From Rubripirellula lacrimiformis (GTDB lineage Bacteria > Planctomycetota > Planctomycetia > Pirellulales > Pirellulaceae), in assembly GCF_007741535.1 (NCBI RefSeq), contig NZ_CP036525.1:496001-560000 (forward strand): 64,000 nucleotides of DNA. Direction: 5' to 3'. The stretch's first letter is position 1, and every line of letters starts with the position of its first letter. The notes under the pieces are model-generated. The model did not search any database and was not told where the DNA came from. It was given only the letters and a program-made list of their open reading frames with translations. A program made the translations under genes and the position numbers. This document shows, piece by piece, positions 1-9,259 of this stretch.

Positions 1-2
1 CC

Positions 3-668
3 CTGCGTCGTGCCGTGGTTGAAACGCTTGCCACGCGCAAGGAGTACGCCCAGTCGTTGTTGGTCGCGATGCGGCAGGGGATCGTTCAACGCAGCGAAGT
101 GCCGCCACACATTGCACGTTCGCTTGCCGATCTTCTTGGCGATCCATTCATCGAAATCTACGGTGACGTGCGGGCGGTGGCGGTGGATCGGGAACGTTTG
201 ATTGCCAAGTACAAGGCGATGATCACACCCGATGCGATCCAAAAGGCGGATGCTTCACGAGGGCGTGTTGTGTTTCAAAAGACCTGCGCCGCGTGTCATT
301 TGTTGTATGGCGAAGGCGGCAAGGTGGGCCCCGATTTGACCGGTTCGAACCGTGCCAATTTGGACTACATCCTGCTGAACAGTGTCGACCCCAGCTATGA
401 CGTCCCGGACGCTTACAAAATGGTTCAGATTCTGACCGTCGGTGGCCGGTTGATCAACGGAGTGCTAGCCGAAGAGGACGCGATTCGCGTGGTGCTGAAA
501 ACGGCCGAACAGCCTCGCGTGGTGATCGCAAAAGAAGACATCGACACTCGCCGTGTATCGCCTCAATCGATGATGCCGGATGGTCAGTTGGATCAAATGA
601 AATCGGAACAGGTGATCGACCTGATCAAGTATCTGCAAACGACTCAGCAAGTGGAACTCGCAAAATGA
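3..668 (+). CDS. PVC-type heme-binding dehydrogenase, C-terminal part (5' partial)
   Basis: The frame is open back to the window edge, so the start is missing. What remains is an alpha-helical, HEAT-like stretch followed by a single c-type cytochrome domain. The heme motif CAACH is encoded at about 285-299, with GPDLTGSNR downstream, the usual layout of the planctomycete/verrucomicrobial heme-binding family (TIGR02603 type). Such domains normally end large secreted beta-propeller dehydrogenases, so the upstream part probably lies outside the window. The domain would carry electrons in the periplasm from oxidation of an unknown substrate, probably a sugar or polyol. The stop overlaps the next start (ATGA), so the two genes are co-transcribed and translationally coupled. 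Family sure; substrate unknown. Confidence 0.85.
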   Translation: MRRAVVETLATRKEYAQSLLVAMRQGIVQRSEVPPHIARSLADLLGDPFIEIYGDVRAVAVDRERLIAKYKAMITPDAIQKADASRGRVVFQKTCAACHLLYGEGGKVGPDLTGSNRANLDYILLNSVDPSYDVPDAYKMVQILTVGGRLINGVLAEEDAIRVVLKTAEQPRVVIAKEDIDTRRVSPQSMMPDGQLDQMKSEQVIDLIKYLQTTQQVELAK

Positions 669-3001
669 CCAATCGTTTTCATCGGCCAGTGTTGTTTGCT
701 TCGGTTCCCTTGGTGTTGGCGATCGGTTTCGCGGCGCCCGCGACCGAACCACACAACACGCTTCCGAAACAACAGCACAGGACAAGTGAAGCGCCGTTTC
801 TGACGCCCGACCAGGCTGTTGCCAAGATGGCGATTCCCGACGGATTTGATGTGTCGGTGTTCGCATCGGAACCCGATATCGCCGAGCCGATCGCGTTCTG
901 TTTTGACGATCGTGGCCGGATGTGGATTGCCGAAAATTTTAACTATCAAACGCGGCGTCAACACACCGACGATCCGGTTAGCCGGATCCAGATCCTAGAG
1001 GATACCGATGGTGATGGTGTTTTCGACACCAAGAAGACGTTCTCCGACAAACTGACATTCACCTCGGGGTTGGCTTGCGGGTTTGGCGGCGTGTTTGTCG
1101 GGTCGCCACCCAACCTAAGCTTCATCCCCGATGCGGATGGCGACGACATTCCCGATGGGCCACCCCAGCCGCTGTTGGATGGATGGGGGATCAATGACCG
1201 ACACGAAACGCTGAATAGTTTTATCTGGGGGCCCGATGGCTGGCTGTACGGCTGCCATGGCGTGTTCACGCAATCACGGGTTGGGCATATCGGTGATGAC
1301 GATGCGGATCGCCAGTTCATCGACGGAGGAATTTGGCGGTACCATCCGACCCGAAAAACGTTCGAAATCTTTGCTCGCGGACTTTCAAATCCGTGGGGAT
1401 TCGATTTCAACAACCAGGGGCAGGCTTTTGCGACCTGCTGTGTGATCCCTCACTTGTTTCATGTCGTTCAGGGGGGCGTCTATCACAAGCAGAGTTTGCC
1501 TCATGTGAATCCACACATCTATGACGACATCCAAACGATCCGCGATCACACTCACTTGTCGGCCCATGGTGGCGCACGATTCTATCTGGCGGATGCCTTT
1601 CCGTCGCAGTATCGCGACCGGTTGTTCATGTGCAATATTCACGAGCACGCCGTGTTGACCGATGTGATGGTGCCCCGTGGATCCAGCTTTATCGGCAAAC
1701 ACGGTGACGACTTTATGCCTGCGAATGATTTGGCATGGGTAGGGTTCAGTGTCGAGGTCGGCCCCGAAGGCGGAGTCTATATCCTGGATTGGCATGACAC
1801 CGACGTCTGTGGCAACGCGATCAATTTTCCCAACAGCGGGCGGGTCTATCGCATCATGCCAAAGGATGCGCCGATGACGCCGCCGCCCAATCTGTCAGCG
1901 ATGTCAGATTCGCAGTTGGTCGACTTGCAGATGCATTCCAACGATTGGTACGTCCGACACGCTAGGACGTTGTTGCAGTCGCGAAACGCGTCAGGGAAAC
2001 TCGATCGGCCATTGGTTCACGCCATGCTGAATGATCTTTTCGAATCGGCGACCGATTCGGCAAAGCGGCTTCGAATGATGTGGGCGTTGCACGTCACCGA
2101 CGGGATCGATCAAGCTGCGCTCGCGTCGCTGTTGAAGGATCAGGATCCGTACGTGCGGGCATGGGCGATTCAGTTTCTTTGCGATCAGAGTGAGGTCAAT
2201 GCATTCCAGGATATCGATTCGGCCCAGCAGTCGGGCCTGACCACGGAAATTCTGGACGCGTTTGTGCGGTTGGCACACGATGATCCATCCCCGGTGGTGC
2301 GACTGTACTTGGCATCGGCGGTTCAGCGTTTGCCTTTTGGTGATCGATGGTCCATCTTGGCCGGGCTAGCTTCGCATGCTGAAGACGTCGACGACAATAA
2401 CTTGCCTCGGATGATCTGGTTCGCACTGGAACCGATGGTGCAGGACAATCCCCGCCGATCTCTTCAGCTGGCAGTGGAGGGCAAATTGCCAAGGTTGCCC
2501 GAGTTTGTTGCCCGCCGATTGCTGTCCGGTTCGGCCGCTGCCGTTGACCAGCCTGACAAGCCAAAGCCCAGTGCCCATTGGCAGCAGTGGATTGGCAAGG
2601 TTGCCCCTGGCTTTACCGTTCGCAATGTCGGCGAAGGCGGTGTGGTGCATCACAGTGTGTTCCGAAATTCGGTTGCGGTACAGACACACCCGCTGGATCG
2701 AAAAACACCGTGCAGTCTCACTCGCCAGATCGACGTGCCCGCCAACAAGTCGACCAAGCTGCAGATGAAGGTCAGCCATCACCCGCACGGTGATTGGCAA
2801 TTGCGAGTTTTGGCAGCAGGCAAGGTCGTTGCGGATCAGGTCATTGGTGCGAAATCAGTTGGCGCGGACCAGTGGCAAACCGTCACCGTCGACCTAAGCC
2901 AGTTTGCGGGACGCAAGGTCCGGCTGGAGATCCAGAACAGTGCCAATGATTGGCACAACGAATGGGCATACTGGAGCCAGGTTTCCGTGGTCAGCGAATG
3001 A
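665..3001 (+). CDS. PVC-type membrane-bound dehydrogenase domain protein without cytochrome
   Basis: A 778-residue secreted protein. An N-terminal hydrophobic segment (residues about 9-27) looks like a signal peptide. Residues about 50-400 form a glucose/sorbosone-dehydrogenase-like beta-propeller (TIGR02604 type), with the motifs FDDRGRMWIAEN, DTDGDGVFD and GPDGWLYGCHG. A helical HEAT-like stretch follows (about 420-620). The last 120 residues are beta-rich and resemble a carbohydrate-binding or discoidin-like module. No CxxCH motif is present, so unlike most relatives it cannot bind heme itself and may pass electrons to the cytochrome encoded just upstream. The start overlaps that gene by 4 bases. 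Downstream lies the hairpin-repeat array. Probable periplasmic role in oxidising carbohydrate-derived substrates; substrate not determinable. Confidence 0.85.
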   Translation: MTNRFHRPVLFASVPLVLAIGFAAPATEPHNTLPKQQHRTSEAPFLTPDQAVAKMAIPDGFDVSVFASEPDIAEPIAFCFDDRGRMWIAENFNYQTRRQHTDDPVSRIQILEDTDGDGVFDTKKTFSDKLTFTSGLACGFGGVFVGSPPNLSFIPDADGDDIPDGPPQPLLDGWGINDRHETLNSFIWGPDGWLYGCHGVFTQSRVGHIGDDDADRQFIDGGIWRYHPTRKTFEIFARGLSNPWGFDFNNQGQAFATCCVIPHLFHVVQGGVYHKQSLPHVNPHIYDDIQTIRDHTHLSAHGGARFYLADAFPSQYRDRLFMCNIHEHAVLTDVMVPRGSSFIGKHGDDFMPANDLAWVGFSVEVGPEGGVYILDWHDTDVCGNAINFPNSGRVYRIMPKDAPMTPPPNLSAMSDSQLVDLQMHSNDWYVRHARTLLQSRNASGKLDRPLVHAMLNDLFESATDSAKRLRMMWALHVTDGIDQAALASLLKDQDPYVRAWAIQFLCDQSEVNAFQDIDSAQQSGLTTEILDAFVRLAHDDPSPVVRLYLASAVQRLPFGDRWSILAGLASHAEDVDDNNLPRMIWFALEPMVQDNPRRSLQLAVEGKLPRLPEFVARRLLSGSAAAVDQPDKPKPSAHWQQWIGKVAPGFTVRNVGEGGVVHHSVFRNSVAVQTHPLDRKTPCSLTRQIDVPANKSTKLQMKVSHHPHGDWQLRVLAAGKVVADQVIGAKSVGADQWQTVTVDLSQFAGRKVRLEIQNSANDWHNEWAYWSQVSVVSE

Positions 3002-3038
3002 ACGCCACATGTCCCCACCTTCTGGCACCTCGTTAGCT

Positions 3039-3244
3039 CCCTCTCCCCCGGTTTCATCCAAGTTCGACTTGGATGGGACTGGGGGGCTGACGCTTGGTGT
3101 GGGCGCTTGCCGGATCCGCGTCGCTCCGCTCCTTGATCCGGCCTACATCGGCTCCGCACACTGGTCCCTTTTTTAGCCCCCTCTCCCCCGGTTTCATCCA
3201 AGTTCGACTTGGATGGGATTGGGGGAGAGGGTTGGGGTGAGGGG
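3039..3244. repeat. 160-bp hairpin repeat array, left part
   Basis: This holds the end of one unit and one full unit of a tandem repeat with a period of 160 bases. Each unit has two palindromes. The first pairs GCCGGATC with GATCCGGC. The second is a long hairpin, CCCTCTCCCCC ... GGGGGAGAGGG, with inner arms ATCCAAGT/ACTTGGAT. The 9 bases 3236-3244 (GGTGAGGGG) recur directly after the insertion sequence at 4834-4842 and look like its target duplication. The repeat resembles REP-type intergenic elements and may also stop transcription from the dehydrogenase genes. Confidence 0.85.
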
Positions 3245-4833
3245 CAACGCCGTTAAGGAAATTTTTCATGCTGCATTTGAGAGGTCCAGTGCAGCTTTGG
3301 CAAGCTTCTGTTGCTCTGCGGTGGCGAGTTCAATTGTGGGTGGGCCGGTCCGGGGTTCCTCTTTTCGGCGTGGGTAGTTGCGACTTTTCTTTTTACTTGC
3401 GCGGTCGTATGTATCCGTCAACGCACCGGCCAAGAGACTCCGAAGCGATTCGCCCCGCGCGGGTATCTCGTTGGGGCAGTGCAGGATGTTTTGCAATATT
3501 CGTAACACCATCGCGACGCTCGTTTGAGCCGCCGGTTCGATCCGATCGATTTGTTCGCGAAGCGCCAGTAACTGCGCCATCCAAAGACCGACAAGCGACC
3601 AGGTTAACTCGTGCTCGACGACATCCGGCGTTCGCCCGAGCAGTTTCGAACGACCGTAAGTTTGCTTTAAGGATCGGAATTGCACTTCGATTCCCCAGCG
3701 TTTTCGATAAATTTCCCCAGCACGCGAATCACTTAACTTGCGTAAGTTCAATTCGTTGGTGACGAGATAGACTTCGCCACGTCCGTCGTGAAAGCGAAGT
3801 AGCCGAAGGACCAACGGCGGCTGCTTGCGTTGCTGTTTTTCTTTCGGCCAGCAGTACACGATGCCATCACGTTCGCGAACCCGTCCAAGTTGCTTCAGGA
3901 AGCGACAATTGCTTCCGACACGCGTCAGGAAGTGATGGCCGTGGCTGTCGATCGCGTTCCAAAAGTCGTAGCCGACGAAACCAGCATCACCGCAGATGAG
4001 CGTGTTTTTCGGTAGGTCTAAAGCATTCAGCATTTCCAACAGATGGGCTCGTTCGCTGGAATAACTCGGTCCGATTTTCCATGCCCATGGCAATCGCTGT
4101 CCGACATGCCACAGTAGCGTGAGCCAGACTTGAGGACCGACGGGCTGCGGATTGTAGTTCTTCTTTTTGCTCACCGGTTTTCGTTTGTTGGCGTGTCGAC
4201 CACGCTTGTTCTTCTTCTTGTTCTTCTTCGATCCCCTTTTGTTCTTTGGCTTGCAGAACCGCTTCTCGTTGGCCAGGGTTCGGCAAGCATCCAAGCGGGA
4301 ACCGTCGACGGCCAACACCAACCAAATCCCAATGCGAAAACTTGCTTGATCTGTCTTCTCCATCAAATGATGCATTCGTTGGACCAGTGGCGGAAGGATT
4401 TGCTCGGTGTACTTCTGCAGTGCAGTGATCAGCGTCTGATACGAATGAATCCCGGTCGTACCGAATAAGCTCTCGACACTTTTGATCGCGTCTTTGGTGG
4501 ATTCGACGAGCAATGATTGACTACTCCAAACCCATAGAATTGCGACCTGCATCAAGTGAGTCGGCACCCAATTGGCATTGCCGTGAACACGAACCTTTGC
4601 GAATAATTGGTCGTTGGCGATCCAGCGAATCGCTTTGGCCAGCTGTTCACCTTGAGTCATTGATTGCTTCTGTTTCGAAGCAGCATCCTTGCCACTGTTA
4701 CTCATAGCCAGGCTCCTTTTCTTTCGACGATGTAGTCGAGGATTTTGGGGGGAGCCTGGCTTATTTCATTTATGGCCCTCCAAAAGCTATCCTGGTTACC
4801 TAATTCACTCGAAAAATTTCCTTAACGGCGTTG
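3245..4833 (-). mobile_element. IS4-family insertion sequence, copy A (1589 bp)
   Basis: The element is bounded by a perfect 23-base inverted repeat at 3245-3267 and 4811-4833 (outer bases CAACGCCGTTAAGG). It is flanked by 9-base direct repeats GGTGAGGGG at 3236-3244 and 4834-4842. It contains one transposase gene reading leftwards, whose stop codon overlaps the left inverted repeat. A 9-base duplication and a single DDE transposase with a YREK signature fit the IS4 family. It sits inside one unit of the hairpin-repeat array. Confidence 0.92.
3266..4705 (-). CDS. IS4-family transposase (copy A)
   Basis: A 479-residue DDE transposase. Candidate catalytic residues are D134 (AVDGSRLD), D240 (CGDAGFVGYD) and E340 in the IS4 signature Y333-R336-E340-K347. 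Residues about 153-182 are a very basic Lys/Asn/Arg stretch, probably contacting DNA. The start is an ATG preceded by AGGAG at a spacing of 7 bases. The gene looks intact. It differs from copy B by Ala instead of Thr near the C-terminus and by two fewer residues in the Lys/Asn repeat, so either copy could supply transposase. Confidence 0.93.
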   Translation of the reverse strand: MSNSGKDAASKQKQSMTQGEQLAKAIRWIANDQLFAKVRVHGNANWVPTHLMQVAILWVWSSQSLLVESTKDAIKSVESLFGTTGIHSYQTLITALQKYTEQILPPLVQRMHHLMEKTDQASFRIGIWLVLAVDGSRLDACRTLANEKRFCKPKNKRGSKKNKKKNKRGRHANKRKPVSKKKNYNPQPVGPQVWLTLLWHVGQRLPWAWKIGPSYSSERAHLLEMLNALDLPKNTLICGDAGFVGYDFWNAIDSHGHHFLTRVGSNCRFLKQLGRVRERDGIVYCWPKEKQQRKQPPLVLRLLRFHDGRGEVYLVTNELNLRKLSDSRAGEIYRKRWGIEVQFRSLKQTYGRSKLLGRTPDVVEHELTWSLVGLWMAQLLALREQIDRIEPAAQTSVAMVLRILQNILHCPNEIPARGESLRSLLAGALTDTYDRASKKKSRNYPRRKEEPRTGPPTIELATAEQQKLAKAALDLSNAA

Positions 4834-5002
4834 GGTGAGGGGGGCTGACGCTTGGTGTGGGCGCTTGCCGGATCCGCGTCGCTGCGCTCCTTGATCCGGC
4901 CTACATCGGCTCCGCACACTGGTCCCTTTTTTAGCCCCCTCTCCCCCGGTTTCATCCAAGTTCGACTTGGATGGGACTGGGGGAGAGGGTTGGGGTGAGG
5001 GG
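4834..5002. repeat. 160-bp hairpin repeat unit between the two IS copies
   Basis: One repeat unit, with both palindromes, separates the two insertion sequences. It starts with GGTGAGGGG (4834-4842, right target copy of IS A) and ends with the same nonamer at 4994-5002 (left target copy of IS B). The long hairpin lies at about 4935-4989 and is followed by GTTGGGGTGAGG. Removing both IS copies and one nonamer each restores a regular 160-base period across the array. Confidence 0.85.
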
Positions 5003-6597
5003 CAACGCCGTTAAGGAAATTTTTCATGCTGCATTTGAGAGGTCCAGTGTAGCTTTGGCAAGCTTCTGTTGCTCTGCGGTGGCGAGTTCAATTGTGGGTG
5101 GGCCGGTCCGGGGTTCCTCTTTTCGGCGTGGGTAGTTGCGACTTTTCTTTTTACTTGCGCGGTCGTATGTATCCGTCAACGCACCGGCCAAGAGACTCCG
5201 AAGCGATTCGCCCCGCGCGGGTATCTCGTTGGGGCAGTGCAGGATGTTTTGCAATATTCGTAACACCATCGCGACGCTCGTTTGAGCCGCCGGTTCGATC
5301 CGATCGATTTGTTCGCGAAGCGCAAGTAACTGCGCCATCCAAAGACCGACAAGCGACCAGGTTAACTCGTGCTCGACGACATCCGGCGTTCGCCCGAGCA
5401 GTTTCGAACGACCGTAAGTTTGCTTTAAGGATCGGAATTGCACTTCGATTCCCCAGCGTTTTCGATAAATTTCCCCAGCACGCGAATCACTTAACTTGCG
5501 TAAGTTCAATTCGTTGGTGACGAGATAGACTTCGCCACGTCCGTCGTGAAAGCGAAGTAGCCGAAGGACCAACGGCGGCTGCTTGCGTTGCTGTTTTTCT
5601 TTCGGCCAGCAGTACACGATGCCATCACGTTCGCGAACCCGTCCAAGTTGCTTCAGGAAGCGACAATTGCTTCCGACACGCGTCAGGAAGTGATGGCCGT
5701 GGCTGTCGATCGCGTTCCAAAAGTCGTAGCCGACGAAACCAGCATCACCGCAGATGAGCGTGTTTTTCGGTAGGTCTAAAGCATTCAGCATTTCCAACAG
5801 ATGGGCTCGTTCGCTGGAATAACTCGGTCCGATTTTCCATGCCCATGGCAATCGCTGTCCGACATGCCACAGTAGCGTGAGCCAGACTTGCGGACCGACG
5901 GGCTGCGGATTGTAGTTCTTCTTTTTGCTCACCGGTTTTCGTTTGTTGGCGTGTCGACCACGCTTGTTCTTCTTGTTCTTCTTGTTCTTCTTCGATCCCC
6001 TTTTGTTCTTTGGCTTGCAGAACCGCTTCTCGTTGGCCAGGGTTCGGCAAGCATCCAAGCGGGAACCGTCGACGGCCAACACCAACCAAATCCCGATGCG
6101 AAAACTTGCTTGATCTGTCTTCTCCATCAAATGATGCATTCGTTGGACCAGTGGCGGAAGGATTTGCTCGGTGTACTTCTGCAGTGCAGTGATCAGCGTC
6201 TGATACGAATGAATCCCGGTCGTACCGAATAAGCTCTCGACACTTTTGATCGCGTCTTTGGTGGATTCGACGAGCAATGATTGACTACTCCAAACCCATA
6301 GAATTGCGACCTGCATCAAGTGAGTCGGCACCCAATTGGCATTGCCGTGAACACGAACCTTTGCGAATAATTGGTCGTTGGCGATCCAGCGAATCGCTTT
6401 GGCCAGCTGTTCACCTTGAGTCATTGATTGCTTCTGTTTCGAAGCAGCATCCTTGCCACTGTTACTCATAGCCAGGCTCCTTTTCTTTCGACGATGTAGT
6501 CGAGGATTTTGGGGGGAGCCTGGCTTATTTCATTTATGGCCCTCCAAAAGCTATCCTGGTTACCTAATTCACTCGAAAAATTTCCTTAACGGCGTTG
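5003..6597 (-). mobile_element. IS4-family insertion sequence, copy B (1595 bp)
   Basis: The inverted repeats at 5003-5025 and 6575-6597 are identical to those of copy A, and the flanking nonamer GGTGAGGGG is at 4994-5002 and 6598-6606. The element is 6 bases longer than copy A, through an in-frame insertion in the Lys/Asn codon repeat near 5960-5995. At least four single-base differences from copy A are visible. It is inserted at exactly the same position of the repeat unit as copy A. Confidence 0.92.
5024..6469 (-). CDS. IS4-family transposase (copy B)
   Basis: A 481-residue transposase, nearly identical to the copy at 3266-4705. The catalytic DDE residues and the YREK signature are intact; downstream of the basic stretch, numbering shifts by two residues. 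The Lys/Asn stretch has one more KKN-type repeat than copy A, a slippage-type change. The start has the same AGGAG ribosome binding site. Apparently functional. Confidence 0.93.
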   Translation of the reverse strand: MSNSGKDAASKQKQSMTQGEQLAKAIRWIANDQLFAKVRVHGNANWVPTHLMQVAILWVWSSQSLLVESTKDAIKSVESLFGTTGIHSYQTLITALQKYTEQILPPLVQRMHHLMEKTDQASFRIGIWLVLAVDGSRLDACRTLANEKRFCKPKNKRGSKKNKKNKKNKRGRHANKRKPVSKKKNYNPQPVGPQVWLTLLWHVGQRLPWAWKIGPSYSSERAHLLEMLNALDLPKNTLICGDAGFVGYDFWNAIDSHGHHFLTRVGSNCRFLKQLGRVRERDGIVYCWPKEKQQRKQPPLVLRLLRFHDGRGEVYLVTNELNLRKLSDSRAGEIYRKRWGIEVQFRSLKQTYGRSKLLGRTPDVVEHELTWSLVGLWMAQLLALREQIDRIEPAAQTSVAMVLRILQNILHCPNEIPARGESLRSLLAGALTDTYDRASKKKSRNYPRRKEEPRTGPPTIELATAEQQKLAKATLDLSNAA

Positions 6598-6930
6598 GGT
6601 GAGGGGGGCTGACGCTTGGTGTGGGCGCTTGCCGGATCCGCGTCGCTGCGCTCCTTGATCCGGCCTACATCGGCTCCGCACACTGGTCCCTTTTTTAGCC
6701 CCCTCTCCCCCGGTTTCATCCAAGTTCGACTTGGATGGGATTGGGGGGAGAGGGTTGGGTGAGGGGGGCTGACGCTTGGTGTGGGCGCTTGCCGGATCCG
6801 CGTCGCTGCGCTCCTTGATCCGGCCTACATCGGCTCCGCACACTGGTCCCTTTTTTAGCCCCCTCTCCCCCGGTTTCATCCAAGTTCGACTTGGATGGGA
6901 TTGGGGGGAGAGGGGTTGGGGTGAGGGGGC
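6598..6930. repeat. 160-bp hairpin repeat array, right part (two units)
   Basis: Two consecutive units without insertion. The conserved segment CTGACGCTTGGTGTGGGC begins at 6609 and 6769, exactly 160 bases apart. The long hairpins lie at about 6699-6754 and 6859-6914. The array ends about 20 bases before the stop of the leftward HEAT-repeat gene, so it could serve as that gene's 3' hairpin. Copies of the conserved segment also begin at 3087 and 4845, giving four in the window. Confidence 0.85.
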
Positions 6931-6949
6931 GTAATGCAGTGTGCGTGCT

Positions 6950-9259
6950 CTATTTCTCGATCAGATCGATCGCTTTTTGATACGAGTCCTTCGATCGGTC
7001 GCTATCAGTTTCGTCACGTAGGCGCTTTAGCGTTGGCAACGCTTCCTTTGCGTCTGGCCCGACCTTGCCAATCAGAAACGCGGCATAGAACCGACGTCGA
7101 CGGTCATCGGATTCCAGTCCCTTGACTAGCACGGGGACCGCGTCGGGGCCCGCGTCATCGATCGCTCGTAAGGCACCGCGAGCCGCGTCCTGGTCGACGT
7201 CGTCGGACAGCATTTCGAATAGCACTGGAACGGCAGCTTTCGCGTCCGATCCAATTTCGCCTAACGCAACCGCGGCGTCGCGGCGGACCGTCCATTCGGA
7301 GTCCGAAAGGGCATCGATCAAACGGGGGACGGATTGACTGGCATCGGATTCGATTTTGGCCAGACACCCCAACGCTGCGATTCGGATAGCAACTTGATCA
7401 TGCTTTAGCAGTGGTGCTACCGCGGGAACACTTTCATGTGCGTCGGGGCCGATCAGTCGAAGAGAAGACAACGCGGCGATCAATACCTCTTCGTCACTTT
7501 GGGACAGCTGTTTGGCAAGCGACTGGACCGCCTGGGGTGAGCGAGCTTCGATTTGTCCTAGTGCCAACGCCGCGGCCGATCGAACGCTTGAATCGGTGTC
7601 GTCCATCAGCGCGATCATCGATTGCGCCGAACTGTTTGCGGCGACGCCTAGATTGCCTAGCGTGGATGCCGCCCCACGCCGAACTGCTGCGTCGGAATCA
7701 GCCAACGCAACAATCAGTTCAGGAATCGCTTGCTGTGCGTCTTTGCCGAGTGATCGCAGCCCATCGGTCGCGTTTTCGCGTACCAACGATTCGGAATCCT
7801 GGAGCGATTGCTTTAGCAGTTCGACCACCCATGCAAGGTCTGAATCGACCTTGGCGATCGATAGAATCGCAGCGGAACGTACCGTTGCGGCCGAATCATC
7901 GACTAGCAATCGAAGCTTCGGAATCATTTCAGGATCAAGGTCATGGCATTGCCCCAGTGCAGTGACTGCCGCGGCGCGAAGATCGGCGGCGGTATCTGTC
8001 AAACACGCCACCAGGGGATCGACGGCGGAATCTGGAATCGGTGTCATTTGAGCAATCGCACGTGCAGCGGCAATTCGCGTGTCCCTGGAATCATTCTCCA
8101 GTGCGTCGATCAGGGGGGCGGTCGCGCCGGGGCCGATCGCAGCAAGCGTTACGGCAAAGCGATCGCTCGTCACGCCCGCCCCGGTCGATGCTCGCAGCAG
8201 GGCAGGAACGGCAGGCGGGCCGATTCGGCTGATCGCGTGCGAGATTTCCGAGGCATCGCCGGTGTGCTGCTGCAACGCAGCGATCAAGGCGTCCGTTGCC
8301 GGTTGTGCACGCGCGCCCATGGACGCCAGCGCAAAGGCAGCATGGTTTCGTTCATCCTGTTGCTCGCTGGCAAGAGATTGGATCAGAGTTGGGATCACCT
8401 GTTCGGATTTCGATCCCATCTTTCGCAGTGTGATCGCGGCCGCACCACGAACGTTGGAATCATCATCCAAGGCCGCGGATGTGACCAAATCGATCAGGCG
8501 GTCATCGGGCAAATCCGACTTCGCCAATGCGACGACGGCAGCGGCGCGAACCGCTGGATCGGAATCGGATGTCAACTGGACCAGTCGATCACGAGCGGCG
8601 GGGGCAATCTGGTCTGTTTGGGACAGTCCTGTTGCGGCGATTGCCCGAACCACTGGATCATCGCTGTCCAGGGCCACAATCAGGGCGCTGTTCGTGTCTG
8701 GAACCAGCTGGGACAACGAAGTGACAGCTTGCAGGCGGACATCATCGTTGTCGTCGGAAATCGCGGCCACCAGGACCGGCATCAGCTGCTGGCCGCTGCC
8801 CGACATCCAACCCATGGATTCCAACGCGGTCACGCGGTGTTGGGACGATTCGTGATCAGCCGCTTCGATCAGTGCTGGGATCGCGGCGGTACCGATTCGT
8901 GACAGTGCCCAGGCCGCGCGATAGCGTTTCTGGTCCGAACGGTCGCCGAACGATTGGACCAGCGCTGGGATCGCTGGTTCCGCGTCGGGCCCAATCCGAG
9001 CAACCGCCATCGCTGACTGCATCCACACCTGATCGTCGCGATCGCCCAGGCCGATGACTAACGCGTCGATCGCTGGCAACGCATCGAAACCCATGCGGGC
9101 AAGCGCATAGGCCGCGTCTCGGCGCGTATCAAGTTCGACATCTGCCAAGTCTTTGGCAAGTTGGCCGACGTCGGTTGCGGATTCGTCTGCTTGCGATAGC
9201 GATGCGAGCGTGCATAGCAACAACGCGGACAACAATCGCGGAAGTCTAGTCGCGGTCAA
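6950..9259 (-). CDS. secreted HEAT-repeat protein
   Basis: A 769-residue protein with a signal peptide (residues about 1-24, ending near SQADES) and then roughly twenty degenerate HEAT/PBS-lyase-type repeats. The recurring units look like AAxALGxIGxDAxxAxPxLxxxLxD. No catalytic motif is visible, so it is probably an extracytoplasmic scaffold. The start is a TTG that overlaps the upstream stop (TTGA) and is preceded by GGAG at 9268-9271, spacing 8. The next in-frame ATG would remove the signal peptide. It is the third gene of a minus-strand operon after the DUF1592 and DUF1552 genes and probably works with them at the cell surface or in the periplasm. Exact role unknown. Confidence 0.85.
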   Translation of the reverse strand: MTATRLPRLLSALLLCTLASLSQADESATDVGQLAKDLADVELDTRRDAAYALARMGFDALPAIDALVIGLGDRDDQVWMQSAMAVARIGPDAEPAIPALVQSFGDRSDQKRYRAAWALSRIGTAAIPALIEAADHESSQHRVTALESMGWMSGSGQQLMPVLVAAISDDNDDVRLQAVTSLSQLVPDTNSALIVALDSDDPVVRAIAATGLSQTDQIAPAARDRLVQLTSDSDPAVRAAAVVALAKSDLPDDRLIDLVTSAALDDDSNVRGAAAITLRKMGSKSEQVIPTLIQSLASEQQDERNHAAFALASMGARAQPATDALIAALQQHTGDASEISHAISRIGPPAVPALLRASTGAGVTSDRFAVTLAAIGPGATAPLIDALENDSRDTRIAAARAIAQMTPIPDSAVDPLVACLTDTAADLRAAAVTALGQCHDLDPEMIPKLRLLVDDSAATVRSAAILSIAKVDSDLAWVVELLKQSLQDSESLVRENATDGLRSLGKDAQQAIPELIVALADSDAAVRRGAASTLGNLGVAANSSAQSMIALMDDTDSSVRSAAALALGQIEARSPQAVQSLAKQLSQSDEEVLIAALSSLRLIGPDAHESVPAVAPLLKHDQVAIRIAALGCLAKIESDASQSVPRLIDALSDSEWTVRRDAAVALGEIGSDAKAAVPVLFEMLSDDVDQDAARGALRAIDDAGPDAVPVLVKGLESDDRRRRFYAAFLIGKVGPDAKEALPTLKRLRDETDSDRSKDSYQKAIDLIEK

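Noticed and set aside
7943-8902. Long plus-strand frame (319 codons) opposite the HEAT-repeat gene
   Set aside because: The minus-strand frame has a signal peptide, repeats and operon overlap; the plus-strand frame is a by-product of its repeated codon pattern.
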